Shown one piece after another: positions 38,169-46,513 of a stretch of 64,000 bases of DNA. The DNA lies in NCBI RefSeq assembly GCF_025961315.1, contig NZ_JAOQNK010000001.1, forward strand, positions 4,030,001-4,094,000, given 5' to 3'. Below the pieces are notes generated by a model. The model saw nothing but the letters and a program-made list of their open reading frames with translations. It was not told the origin of the DNA and made no database searches. Within the stretch, counting starts at the first letter, position 1, and each line of letters opens with the position of its first letter. The position numbers and the translations under genes were made by a program. This DNA is from Sphingobacterium kitahiroshimense. Lineage in GTDB: Bacteria; Bacteroidota; Bacteroidia; Sphingobacteriales; Sphingobacteriaceae.

Positions 38169-38804
38169 CTAAACTATGCTATAGGTATCTTCTAATATTT
38201 TTTTAATTGTTGTTTTAATTCTTCCCATTCCTTGGTCTGTTGTGAGGTCTATTTCGCAAAATGTGCTATTAGTTGTTTTGGTATGCAGGACAAGATAATA
38301 AATGCCGGCAACCAAGATACTGGAAATCGCTCTTAGATCTACTTGTTGATCTTTTAGTTCCTGATCGGCTTTGGGAAAAAGCAAGGGGTAAATTTCCTCT
38401 CTGTTTGCTGTTACGTGAGCCATGAGCTCTGTATTTTCACTAATCTGCCAGAGCACAACTTTTTGCATTTCTTCGTCGTTCGTGAAATGTTCAAGTTGAG
38501 TCAATAATAGATTTTCAAGAATGAGGCGTGTACTTGTTTCAGAAGCAGTAGTTAAAAGGTTTATCGCACTTTCGTTAATGGTATCCCAATAATTTTTTCC
38601 TTTAATATAGGTTTCAATGAGATTGTTTACGGAACCAAAATAAACAGAGACGAGTTTTCTATCTACACCAGCTTCGGCCGTAATGTTGCTCACGGTTAAT
38701 CCAGTATATCCTTTTTGTTTCAGAACAATTCCAACAGCTTGAATCAGCTTATTCATCGTTCTACTTTTGTTGTTTTTTTCTCCTTGGTAAGTTTTTCTAG
38801 CCAT
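38169..38804 (-). CDS. TetR/AcrR family transcriptional regulator
   Basis: The N-terminal HTH domain (about 15-65) reads LIQAVGIVLKQKGYTGLTVSNITAEAGVDRKLVSVYFGSVNNLIE, the TetR signature. The C-terminal 145 residues are helical, as expected for a ligand-binding and dimer domain, with no recognisable ligand. It sits 167 bp upstream of, and in the same direction as, the pilin-like gene, so it might control that set, or be unrelated. Length 211 is normal. Confidence 0.9.
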   Translation of the reverse strand: MARKTYQGEKNNKSRTMNKLIQAVGIVLKQKGYTGLTVSNITAEAGVDRKLVSVYFGSVNNLIETYIKGKNYWDTINESAINLLTTASETSTRLILENLLLTQLEHFTNDEEMQKVVLWQISENTELMAHVTANREEIYPLLFPKADQELKDQQVDLRAISSILVAGIYYLVLHTKTTNSTFCEIDLTTDQGMGRIKTTIKKILEDTYSIV

Positions 38805-39254
38805 TGAAATATCTTAGGTCATCAACATATAGCTATGCAATATAAGTATTTTATCTGTAGAAAAGTTAACCAATGGCTAATTTTTTTTGACTTAAAGCGT
38901 TTAAATTCTCGTAAAAGCGTCTGTTGGCATAAATAAGGCGGTTTATATGTGGCAACATGAATCTTGATGTTTTTAAAAATTATTGTAATTCAATCAGAAT
39001 TATCCTTTATTTGAGATAATTTCGATTGTCGACCCCGATCCATAAGCACAATAAATTCTTTTTACCGACCTGTTTTTTTAGTGATTGCTTATTTTATCCC
39101 GATCATCATGCTTTAAAAAAAATGCATTCGATTTTATTTTTGGATTATACTAACCTTATATCGGGTATACGTTGCTATTAGTTGAAAATTTCTTTTTTAA
39201 ATTTTATACATCTTATAGCTGGGCAGAATACACTATTTAGTAATGTTAATTACT

Positions 39255-39891
39255 TTTTCCACATGCTGTTCACAAAATGGTTAATTGACCCCTAATTTTC
39301 ATTTTTTTGAATACCGTTATTTTTGTTTTATAAAGGATGTTTATAAAATGTGGATAACATGTTAATATAAGTGGAAAAATTGTACGATACAGGTGATAAA
39401 TAATTTTGAGAACCTTTAATTGTAAATGATAAATACCAAGATATCCACATATTGTGAGTAATAGTTGTTTTTGTGTGAATGAAATTAGATGTTGAATAGG
39501 TGTGGATTACTTTTTCCACATGATATTCACAATGTTCGATTTTAGTGTTATTTGCGCATATTTTTGACGAATTCAAATTTTTCAGTAATTAAATATCGTT
39601 AATGTGTGGATAACATGTTGATAACTCAATAAATTGAAGTTTGGTGTTCGGTGTAAATAGTTTGAATCTCGTCTTTTATCTGCGTTTTATGTTCATAAGT
39701 GCATATCTTGTTGATAGAAATTGAATTTTTGTTAATTAACATTATTGAGCTAACAATGTTAATTACTTTCTCCACATATTGTCAGTAAAACTGTGTAAAG
39801 CGGTTTTTTGAGGTTGTTTTAGTGCAAATTTCCATTTTGTCTTTCTGTGTTGTTAACAAAATGTGGAAAACGTGTTGAAATGTGTGAATAA
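39255..39891. other. candidate replication origin: cluster of DnaA-box-like sites
   Basis: The gene-free stretch 38805-40087 is very AT-rich. Within 640 bp it holds two perfect DnaA boxes (TGTGGATAA at 39349-39357 and 39605-39613) and several 8/9 matches: TTTTCCACA 39255 and 39512, ATATCCACA 39441, TGTGGATTA 39501, TGTTGATAA 39616, TTCTCCACA 39768, TGTGGAAAA 39862, TGTGAATAA 39883. Some boxes lie in longer repeats (ATTACTTTYTCCACAT three times; TGTGGATAACATGTT twice). By hand count, G and C are about equal on the + strand at 38881-39300 (58 to 64), but G is about twice C at 39301-40020 (138 to 68). This fits a bacterial oriC. dnaA is not adjacent, which is common in Bacteroidota. A regulatory DnaA-titration locus is the alternative. 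Confidence 0.55.
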
Positions 39892-40042
39892 GTGTTTCGA
39901 AGGAGACTGTATACTTGTTTAAATGTTAGAAACATATGTGGTGAGTAGGTTTTAACAATTTACTACGTCGCTGGATTATTGTGTCACTTGCTAAGAGGTT
40001 AGCAAGTTAAGATGTTAATAGTTGAGAAGGTAAGTGAGTTGG

Positions 40043-40078
40043 AAAGAAACCGTAGATAAGAAAATATACGGTTTCTTT
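40043..40078. terminator. intrinsic terminator after the AhpD-like gene
   Basis: A perfect 12-bp stem (AAAGAAACCGTA with TACGGTTTCTTT) closes a 12-nt loop just past the stop of the leftward AhpD-like gene; flanking A and T runs allow use in both directions. Confidence 0.7.
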
Positions 40079-40087
40079 TAAAGAGCT

Positions 40088-40540
40088 TTATCCGTGGGCT
40101 TCTTCGATTTTTAGATGGCCACTGATTGCAATTCTGTTCCAGGCATTAATCACTACAACTGCCATGATGATTTGAGCGATCTGATTATCGGAAAAGAACT
40201 TTAAAGCTTTGTCGTAGGTTTCGTCAGTTAATCCGTTTTTATGGATTAGTGTTACTTCTTCTGTAATTTTTAGCACTACCTTTTCCTCTTTGGTAAAAAT
40301 ATCATGTGTTTCATGCCATGCACTTAGCAGAAAAATACGTTGGTTTGTTTCTCCGTTTTTCAACGCATCCTTGGTGTGCATATCGATGCAATAAGCACAT
40401 CCATTAATTTGAGAAGCACGAATTTTAATAAGCTCTTTTAGCGATTTTGAAATCGGAGCTTGAGAGATATACGTTTCAAGGCCCATCATTGCCTTTAATG
40501 CATTGGGTTCTACCGAACCGATATTAATACGATTTTGCAT
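40088..40540 (-). CDS. carboxymuconolactone decarboxylase/AhpD family protein
   Basis: Small helical protein of the AhpD-like superfamily, whose members use a CxxC pair for thiol-disulfide chemistry. Cys48-Ala-Tyr-Cys51 with His55 (NGCAYCIDMHTKDA) is the active-site motif. Length 150 is typical. A general alkylhydroperoxidase-like antioxidant role is expected; no dihydrolipoamide partner is encoded nearby. The Crp-family gene 73 bp upstream on the same strand probably forms a unit with it. Confidence 0.9.
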   Translation of the reverse strand: MQNRINIGSVEPNALKAMMGLETYISQAPISKSLKELIKIRASQINGCAYCIDMHTKDALKNGETNQRIFLLSAWHETHDIFTKEEKVVLKITEEVTLIHKNGLTDETYDKALKFFSDNQIAQIIMAVVVINAWNRIAISGHLKIEEAHG

Positions 40541-40613
40541 AGTTTTATTTTTTAATATTTATTGTTAACAGTACAAAAATGGGTATTGTAAAATTTTAAA
40601 AAGTTAAACTGGT

Positions 40614-41189
40614 TTAAGAAACACTTTTCTTCCGGATTTCACTTAAATATTCTGGCGTAAAACCAAGAAAAGAGGCAATAAGATATTGAGGTACTCTTTG
40701 TACAAATTCAGGGTGTTTATGCGCCAAACTTAAATAAAACTCCTCTTTAGATAATGAAAAAAGATAGTGTACGCGCAACTGTGCGGCGGCATATGCTCTT
40801 TGATAGATAAATCGAAAATAGCGTTCCATAACCGGAAATGCAGCTAAAAGTTTTTCTTGACATTCCTGATCTATATATAGCACTTGCGTTTTTTCTACTG
40901 CTTGAATGTAACAGGACGTCGGTTGTTTATGTTCATATGCAATATTATCGGTGAGCCACCAGGTTTCGATAGCAAATTCTGTTGTTTGTTCGGTACCTTT
41001 TTCATTGATAAAGAATTTACGGAGTAAACCATGAACAACAAAATAATGATGCTTGCAAACTTGTCCTTCCTGCAGTAAATTTTCTTTTTTGGCGACCTGT
41101 TTTGTGTTAAAATACTTCAATATTTCATGAAATGTCTCATCATCAATCGTGACGAATTTTTCTAAATGTTTTCTGAATAACTCCGACAT
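40614..41189 (-). CDS. Crp/Fnr family transcriptional regulator
   Basis: The N-terminal cyclic-nucleotide-binding-like beta-roll (about 25-120, KKENLLQEGQVCKHHYFVVHGLLRKFF) is followed by a helical linker and a short HTH region (about 150-190, RVPQYLIASFLGFTPEYLSEIRKK). It lacks the Cys residues of an Fnr iron-sulfur cluster. Length 191 is normal for the Bacteroidetes subgroup. The close, co-directional AhpD-like gene is a plausible target. Confidence 0.9.
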   Translation of the reverse strand: MSELFRKHLEKFVTIDDETFHEILKYFNTKQVAKKENLLQEGQVCKHHYFVVHGLLRKFFINEKGTEQTTEFAIETWWLTDNIAYEHKQPTSCYIQAVEKTQVLYIDQECQEKLLAAFPVMERYFRFIYQRAYAAAQLRVHYLFSLSKEEFYLSLAHKHPEFVQRVPQYLIASFLGFTPEYLSEIRKKSVS

Positions 41190-41616
41190 GGTATGCTTAT
41201 AGATTTTATACTAAAGTTAGGAATTTAAATATGTACTCTTGCTCCCCGATAGAAATGAATATATTATGATGTTATACGCTAGTGGTTCTTTTAACAATCA
41301 TGAAAATGTTAAACTCATTTGCGTTTTTATTGAGGAAGTTACAGCGATTCTATGGTAGGTATGTTTCTGGACAAGATGAAGATTGATTGACCGTACCATA
41401 CTCTGAAAGTTAGCGAATTTAATAATTGGTTACGATGAATAGCTATGGATAAGCTGGAATATATAAGGACGGCAGTTTAAAAAAGTAAAACAAACGGGAC
41501 TGATCACAGTTTCAAAATAATACTGCTATAAATAGAGCCTATATTGTTAAAATAAATTATCTTTAAGATCTTAAATGTTATTTTTCCTTAAACCGTTGAT
41601 TCCTTAATTGTTTACC
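41190..41616. other. 427-bp non-coding region upstream of the GH92 gene
   Basis: Divergent promoter region for the Crp-family and GH92 genes. It is AT-rich; TATCTTTA at 41558-41565 is a seven-of-eight match to the -7 consensus but has no good -33 partner. No other structure was noticed. Confidence 0.45.
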
Positions 41617-43872
41617 ATGTTAAAAAAGATTATTAAACATAAATCGAATACATTATTACGCACAATATATTGCTGTTCTTTTCTTTCGATTTTTATGCTA
41701 AAAGGTTTTTCTCAGACCCAAGGCCCCAAAGAATATGTGGATTATGTCAATCCTTATATGGGAAACATCAGTCATTTATTGGTGCCGACTTACCCGACCG
41801 TTCATCTACCAAATAGTATGTTGCGGGTTTATCCTGAGCGAGCGGACTTCACTTCAGATCGCTTATTTGGTCTTCCGCTTATTGTTACGAGTCACCGTGG
41901 AAAATCGGCTTTTAACTTGAGTCCGATGATAAAATTACCATCCGATCTGAAACCTGTGCAACTGTACAGTTATGATCAAGAAGAAATAAATCCCTATTCT
42001 TATTCGGTACAGTTGGATCAGGAGGATATCAAAGTAGATTATGCGGTATCACATCAGTCGGGTATGTACACCTTTACTTTTCCTACCAAATCAAACAAGT
42101 ATCTGCAGTTCAATTCACATGAAGGAAAATTGCAGTGGGATGGTCAGGGGCTTTCCGGTTCCCAGGATATCGGGAATGGCACCCGTGTCTATATTTATGC
42201 TGTTCCCGAATCAAAACCGATAACAGTGAGTCTTTTGAAAGGCTCGAAATTGGAAAAAAGCACTGAAGTTGCAGGTAAAAATGCCTGTATCGTATTGCAA
42301 TTTGACCAATCTGGATCAGCCTTACGGATGAAGTACGGTATTTCTTTTATCGACGTTGCACAGGCAAAAGCCAATCTGAAACGTGAGATTACGGATTTTA
42401 ACCAAGAAAAATTAGCAGCCAATGGACGAAAGATCTGGAATGAGGCTTTAGGGAAAATTGCTGTAGAAGGTGAAAATGAATCGGATAAAAAGGTGTTTTA
42501 TACCTCTTTATATAGAACTTATGAGCGTCCTGTTAATATTTCTGAGGATAATCGCTACTACAGTGCATTTGACGGAAAAGTACATGATGATCAAGGGAAA
42601 GCATTTTTTACAGATGATTGGATATGGGACTCGTACAGGGCGCATCATCCGCTTCGGGTATTGCTCGATTCGGATAATGAAGCCTTGATTTTGAATTCCT
42701 TCGTTCGGATGTCTGAACAGATGAAGGAACCATGGTTGCCGACTTTCCCTGAAATAACCGGTGATAGCAGACGCATGAATTCCAATCATGGCGTGGCCAC
42801 ATTGCTAGATGCTTACCGAAAAGGAATACGTAATTTCGATATTAAGAAAGCTTATCTGGCGGCGAAAGGTGCTATAACTGAAAAGACTTTAGCACCATGG
42901 TCAGGTAAACCTGCCGGAAAATTGGATGTTTTTTTTAAGGAAAATGGCTATATACCGGCACTGTATCCTAATGAGAAAGAGACAATACCTGAGGTGAACA
43001 GTTTTGAAAAAAGACAACCTGTGGCAGTTACTTTGGGTACTTCCTATGATCTTTGGTGTTTGGCTCAATTAGCCAACGAGCTTGGTATGAAAGCGGATTA
43101 TGAACTGTTTATGAAACAGTCATTCAACTATAGGAATCTATTCAATGAGCAAACTAAATTTTTCCATCCAAAGGACGATAAAGGTAAATTTATTATGCCT
43201 TTTGATTATGTGTTTTCAGGAGGACAGGGGGCGCGTGAATACTATGGCGAAAATAATGCCTGGATATACCGCTGGGATGTACAGCATAATATTCCGGATC
43301 TTATTAAATTGATGGGTGGTAATGAACTGTTTATTCAATATTTAGACGATATGTTCCAGCAACCTTTGGGCAGATCTAAATTTGATTTTTATGCGCAACT
43401 TCCTGACCATACCGGAAATGTAGGACAATTCTCTATGGCCAATGAACCTTCGCTCCATATTCCATATCTATACAACTATGCGGGACAGCCTTGGATGACA
43501 CAAAAACGGATTCACAAATTGGTAGGAGAATGGTTTAGAAACGATTTGATGGGAGTACCTGGAGATGAGGACGGAGGGGGTATGTCAGCGTTTGTTGTTT
43601 TTTCACAGATGGGATTCTATCCGGTAACTCCTGGACTTACTTCTTATAGCATAGGTTCTCCATTCTTCTCAAAAGTGAGTATACAACTTCCCAATGGCAA
43701 GTCTTTTGTTATTATCGGAAAAAATGCTTCGGAAAAAAATAAATATATTCAGTCGGCCAAATTGAATGGCCAACCTTTGAATACACCACAATTAGATCAT
43801 GCGGATATTCTTAAAGGGGGGATACTTGAATTTGTTATGGGTGATAAAGCCAATAAAAACTGGGGTAACTAA
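41617..43872 (+). CDS. GH92 family alpha-mannosidase
   Basis: Calcium-dependent exo-alpha-mannosidase acting on N-glycan or mannan side chains in the periplasm. The ATG at 41617 (MLKKIIKH) is preferred to an in-frame TTG at 41608. After a signal peptide (to about residue 32, GFSQT) comes the N-terminal beta-sandwich (YVDYVNPYMGN) and the (alpha/alpha)6 domain. Family motifs are DDWIWDSYRAHHPL from Asp333, NEPSLHIPYLYNYAG from Asn609, and GDEDGGGMSAF with Asp650 and Asp652, the latter providing the acidic catalytic residues. Length 751 is normal. The gene is monocistronic. Confidence 0.93.
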   Translation: MLKKIIKHKSNTLLRTIYCCSFLSIFMLKGFSQTQGPKEYVDYVNPYMGNISHLLVPTYPTVHLPNSMLRVYPERADFTSDRLFGLPLIVTSHRGKSAFNLSPMIKLPSDLKPVQLYSYDQEEINPYSYSVQLDQEDIKVDYAVSHQSGMYTFTFPTKSNKYLQFNSHEGKLQWDGQGLSGSQDIGNGTRVYIYAVPESKPITVSLLKGSKLEKSTEVAGKNACIVLQFDQSGSALRMKYGISFIDVAQAKANLKREITDFNQEKLAANGRKIWNEALGKIAVEGENESDKKVFYTSLYRTYERPVNISEDNRYYSAFDGKVHDDQGKAFFTDDWIWDSYRAHHPLRVLLDSDNEALILNSFVRMSEQMKEPWLPTFPEITGDSRRMNSNHGVATLLDAYRKGIRNFDIKKAYLAAKGAITEKTLAPWSGKPAGKLDVFFKENGYIPALYPNEKETIPEVNSFEKRQPVAVTLGTSYDLWCLAQLANELGMKADYELFMKQSFNYRNLFNEQTKFFHPKDDKGKFIMPFDYVFSGGQGAREYYGENNAWIYRWDVQHNIPDLIKLMGGNELFIQYLDDMFQQPLGRSKFDFYAQLPDHTGNVGQFSMANEPSLHIPYLYNYAGQPWMTQKRIHKLVGEWFRNDLMGVPGDEDGGGMSAFVVFSQMGFYPVTPGLTSYSIGSPFFSKVSIQLPNGKSFVIIGKNASEKNKYIQSAKLNGQPLNTPQLDHADILKGGILEFVMGDKANKNWGN

Positions 43873-43897
43873 ATCATCAAATTTAAATATTTTCTGC

Positions 43898-43957
43898 ATA
43901 CAATTAGTACAAGAAAGCGTGGTCATTTATGCAGTGCTTTTCTGGTACTAATTGTAT
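43898..43957. other. 60-nt hairpin with perfect 13-bp outer stem
   Basis: Arms 43898-43910 (ATACAATTAGTAC) and 43945-43957 are exact reverse complements, and the next inner segments (AGAAAGC and GCTTTTCT) pair with one bulge. It starts 26 bp after the GH92 stop. No T-tract follows; it could be a 3'-end structure or a remnant of a small mobile element. Confidence 0.6.
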
Positions 43958-44111
43958 CTAACAAAAACTGCTTCCATCTTATTTCAGGCTGATATCTGAT
44001 ATTGGGGTGCTTGTCAAATTATATTTATACTCAGTATTAAATCTAATACTCTTAAAGCTAGCTGGAGCAGGTACTGGAGTATATTGCGGTTATTCTGCTG
44101 ATATGACTATT

Positions 44112-44143
44112 TTCGTATAATAATCTAACCTTTCGGTATAAAA
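44112..44143 (+). promoter_or_regulatory. candidate LytTR regulator binding site upstream of the small gene
   Basis: Two half-sites, TTCGTATAATA (44112-44122) and TCGGTATAAAA (44133-44143), have a 21-bp period, the period reported for LytTR-domain direct repeats such as AgrA sites. They match the pair TTGGTATAAAA upstream of the LytTR two-component operon at 9-10 of 11 positions, with the same 21-bp period and the same 26-nt distance to a -7 element. Confidence 0.6.
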
Positions 44144-44169
44144 TTCAAATCTGGTAAGTCCATATCGAG

Positions 44170-44177
44170 TAGATTTG
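44170..44177 (+). promoter_or_regulatory. -7 element of the small gene at 44243
   Basis: TAGATTTG is an exact match to TAnnTTTG, 26 nt downstream of the proximal half-site and 65 bp before the ATG. Confidence 0.55.
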
Positions 44178-44242
44178 TTTAACAATGCTCTATTCCGGTT
44201 TGATAGAGTCAGAATAATTTGGTTAAAACTAATTCAAAGAAC

Positions 44243-44479
44243 ATGGTTAAGCAGGTATTAATTTTTAAGAGTTCAATAAAAACAGTAGAGAGCAAAATTT
44301 TTTTGATGCAATTATTGCAATTGAATATGCCGGAAGTGTTTTCCCCTACAGTAGATCTTGACGATGAAGATTCGATTTTTCGAGTAGAAACAGCTGGCTG
44401 TTCTATTGACCGGTTAACCAATTTGTTGGACAGCCATAATATTCGAGTTGATTTATTGGAACGCTTTGATGTTGCCTAA
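44243..44479 (+). CDS. small protein with ferredoxin-like (HMA-type) pattern lacking the metal-binding cysteines
   Basis: A 78-residue cytoplasmic protein from the ATG at 44243 (an upstream TTG at 44219 would add 8 residues). VLIFKSSIKTVESKIFLMQLLQLN, then IFRVETAGCSIDRLTNLLDSHNIRVDLLE, suggests a beta-alpha-beta-beta-alpha-beta fold like heavy-metal-associated domains, but the CxxC metal site is absent. It converges on the LytTR operon, with 12 bp between stops, and its promoter region has the same putative LytTR site as that operon. Its function is unknown; it may be the main target or a modulator of this two-component system. Confidence 0.6.
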   Translation: MVKQVLIFKSSIKTVESKIFLMQLLQLNMPEVFSPTVDLDDEDSIFRVETAGCSIDRLTNLLDSHNIRVDLLERFDVA

Positions 44480-44491
44480 TCGAATGAACTC

Positions 44492-45205
44492 TTATAAAAG
44501 ACCGCTTGTATATTTTTGGAAAAAATCGTTGCGATAGATTTCTCCTATTGGTATCTCTGCGTCGTCTATGTAAATGGTATGACTATCAAAAGAATCGATA
44601 AATGACATATTGATCAGGTAAGATTTACTTACCCGGATAATGAGTTCGGAGTTCAGTTTTTGATGGATTGTTTTTAAGTTCATGGCTGTGATCAGTTTGT
44701 TGTTGCGAGTATAGATCACGACATAATCTTTTAGGGCTTCAATGAATTTGATTTCATCAAAGGTGATTTTATAATATTTTCGATCTGATTTTATCAGTAT
44801 AGAATTGTCATTGCTGGCTTCAAATGTGTTTTTCTGTTCATGAAATGTCAACAGTTTTTGGTAAGCGATTGCTTTCGTTATCGCTTTTGCTAGTCGCTCC
44901 TTTTTGATCGGTTTTAAGAGATAGTCAATTGCGTCAAGTTCATACCCCTGCAATGCATACTGACTATATGCTGTCGTTAAAATCACTAATTTATCTGTAG
45001 GCAATGACTGTGCAAAATCAAGACCATTGATGGTCGGCATTTCAATATCCAGAAATAGCAGATCAACAGCATTATTTTTTAAAAATTCCATTGCCCCAAT
45101 AGCGCTGGAAAATTCCCCTACAATCTCAAGGGCTGAAATTTCTTGTACCAGATTGCTCATTTCTTCACGAGCGAGAGGTTCATCATCAACTATAATACAC
45201 TTCAT
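44492..45205 (-). CDS. LytTR-family response regulator
   Basis: DNA-binding response regulator. The receiver domain (1-120) has Asp7-Asp8, phosphoacceptor Asp53 (LLFLDIEMP) and the switch/Lys region YLLKPIKKERL. The LytTR domain (about 140-237) reads SNDNSILIKSDRKYYKITFDEIKFIEALKDYVVIYT. It overlaps the upstream kinase gene by 4 bp (ATGA), so the two are translationally coupled. Probable binding sites lie upstream of the kinase gene and of the small gene at 44243. Length 237 is normal. Confidence 0.95.
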   Translation of the reverse strand: MKCIIVDDEPLAREEMSNLVQEISALEIVGEFSSAIGAMEFLKNNAVDLLFLDIEMPTINGLDFAQSLPTDKLVILTTAYSQYALQGYELDAIDYLLKPIKKERLAKAITKAIAYQKLLTFHEQKNTFEASNDNSILIKSDRKYYKITFDEIKFIEALKDYVVIYTRNNKLITAMNLKTIHQKLNSELIIRVSKSYLINMSFIDSFDSHTIYIDDAEIPIGEIYRNDFFQKYTSGLL

Positions 45206-46266
45206 ATTGGGATCGTTAATTTTACGCTATATTCCGTTTCTTGAACAGTAATATTTAACTGATAATCGTCTTGATATAACAATGCTAACCTACGTTTAGT
45301 ATTGGTGAGGCCCAGTCCACTATATTTTTTGTTAGGATTGAGGGCAAGTTTTGGATCTTTGGAATTGCGGCATTCAAAGTGAAGCTGCCCATCACTTGCC
45401 ATAAAGGAAATATGAATAAAGGACGTTCCTTCTGTCGCACTTAAACTGTATTTTATAGCATTTTCGATAAAGGCCGTAAAAATATGCGGAGGTAAGAAAA
45501 TATTTTTTTTAACGAGTTCAGGTTCACATTGTATGGTCGTTTTCAAGTGATCTCTTCTTATTTCTTCCAATTTTAGAAAATTGGTTATAAAGTTTATTTC
45601 TCCAGTTAAAAGTGTTTTATCGTTATCATTTTCGTAAAGCTGGTATCTTAAAAAATCCGATAGTTTGATAATGACTTCCGTTGCCATTTCAGGATCTTTA
45701 CGTATCAGTGCTTTGACATTATTCAACATATTAAACAAAAAGTGTGGCTGTATCTGGTTTCTTAAGGAAGTTAACTCAGTTGTTAGGGCCAGATTTTTGA
45801 GTTCAGATATTCTCTTATTGTCTTTGATCCAACGATTAAAAAGTTTCAATGTTGTGGTTGTCAAAATAATGGGAATACTGACTAAGATCCCGTTGAAAAA
45901 ATTCATGTTTTGCCGCTTATCAACTTTTAAATTTGCAGCCGTTATAACATGCATATAATTGGAAACATACATGACGATCAGTAAACTTCCAATAACCAAT
46001 AAGATTAATAATATTATATAGATCTCATACCTTCCCTTGAAAAAAAAACGTGGTATCAGCAGATACATATTGATGTAGAACATACATACAAAAACGATCC
46101 ATACTGATAAATGTAGATAGGTTTTATATGGATCAGATAGCTCTGTCTTCATGTCTGAATTGAAAAAAAGCAAAAGGAGTCCCACTATAAATACGCTGTG
46201 GCGGAGGACCCTATATTTTTTTTCGGTCAAGTAACGTATGATTATTCCATTTTTAAAATCTTGCAT
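45202..46266 (-). CDS. LytS/YehU-type sensor histidine kinase
   Basis: Membrane kinase of the His_kinase (PF06580) type. Four predicted transmembrane segments (about 22-36, 50-72, 80-104 and 125-143) lie before a short linker. The phosphoacceptor His175 is in LRNQIQPHFLFNMLNN. The ATPase domain carries FLPPHIFTAFIENAIKYSL (N box) and KKYSGLGLTNTKRRLALLY (G box). Length 354 is normal. There is no periplasmic sensor domain, so it probably senses within the membrane. It is paired with the LytTR regulator that follows. Confidence 0.95.
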   Translation of the reverse strand: MQDFKNGIIIRYLTEKKYRVLRHSVFIVGLLLLFFNSDMKTELSDPYKTYLHLSVWIVFVCMFYINMYLLIPRFFFKGRYEIYIILLILLVIGSLLIVMYVSNYMHVITAANLKVDKRQNMNFFNGILVSIPIILTTTTLKLFNRWIKDNKRISELKNLALTTELTSLRNQIQPHFLFNMLNNVKALIRKDPEMATEVIIKLSDFLRYQLYENDNDKTLLTGEINFITNFLKLEEIRRDHLKTTIQCEPELVKKNIFLPPHIFTAFIENAIKYSLSATEGTSFIHISFMASDGQLHFECRNSKDPKLALNPNKKYSGLGLTNTKRRLALLYQDDYQLNITVQETEYSVKLTIPI

Positions 46267-46298
46267 CAGTTCTTAGTAATAATGTTACTGTATAGGAA

Positions 46299-46306
46299 CA
46301 AAAGTA
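46299..46306 (-). promoter_or_regulatory. -7 element of the LytTR two-component operon
   Basis: The - strand reads TACTTTTG, an exact TAnnTTTG match, 32 bp upstream of the kinase ATG and 26 nt downstream of the proximal half-site. Confidence 0.55.
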
Positions 46307-46332
46307 ATTTTTTTTGAGCCTACTCTAATTTC

Positions 46333-46364
46333 TTTTATACCAAGAGTGCTTTTTTTTATACCAA
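46333..46364 (-). promoter_or_regulatory. candidate LytTR autoregulatory site
   Basis: Two identical half-sites TTGGTATAAAA (+ strand TTTTATACCAA at 46333-46343 and 46354-46364) have a 21-bp period. They lie just upstream of the -7 element, in an activator position. The same arrangement is found upstream of the gene at 44243. Confidence 0.65.
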
Positions 46365-46513
46365 AGTAATTGAAGTAGTATGGTGTGCGTTCTATATTAT
46401 TCTAAGAAAGGATCTTTTGTATAAAATAAAGGGCGTTTCGTCTAAAATGTATTTTTCATATCCACATTTAGGATATTCTTGTACCGTTTTATCAACCATT
46501 TATCCATTGTTAT

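Noticed and set aside
39328-39576. An 82-codon frame on the - strand inside the DnaA-box region
   Set aside because: It runs through repeated DnaA-like boxes, has low-complexity AT-rich composition and no recognisable protein features.
46416-46457. A third LytTR-like half-site (TTTGTATAAAA at 46416) upstream of the gene at 46514
   Set aside because: No second half-site 21 bp upstream, the distance to the -7-like TATTTTTC is 23 rather than 26 nt, and that element has one mismatch.
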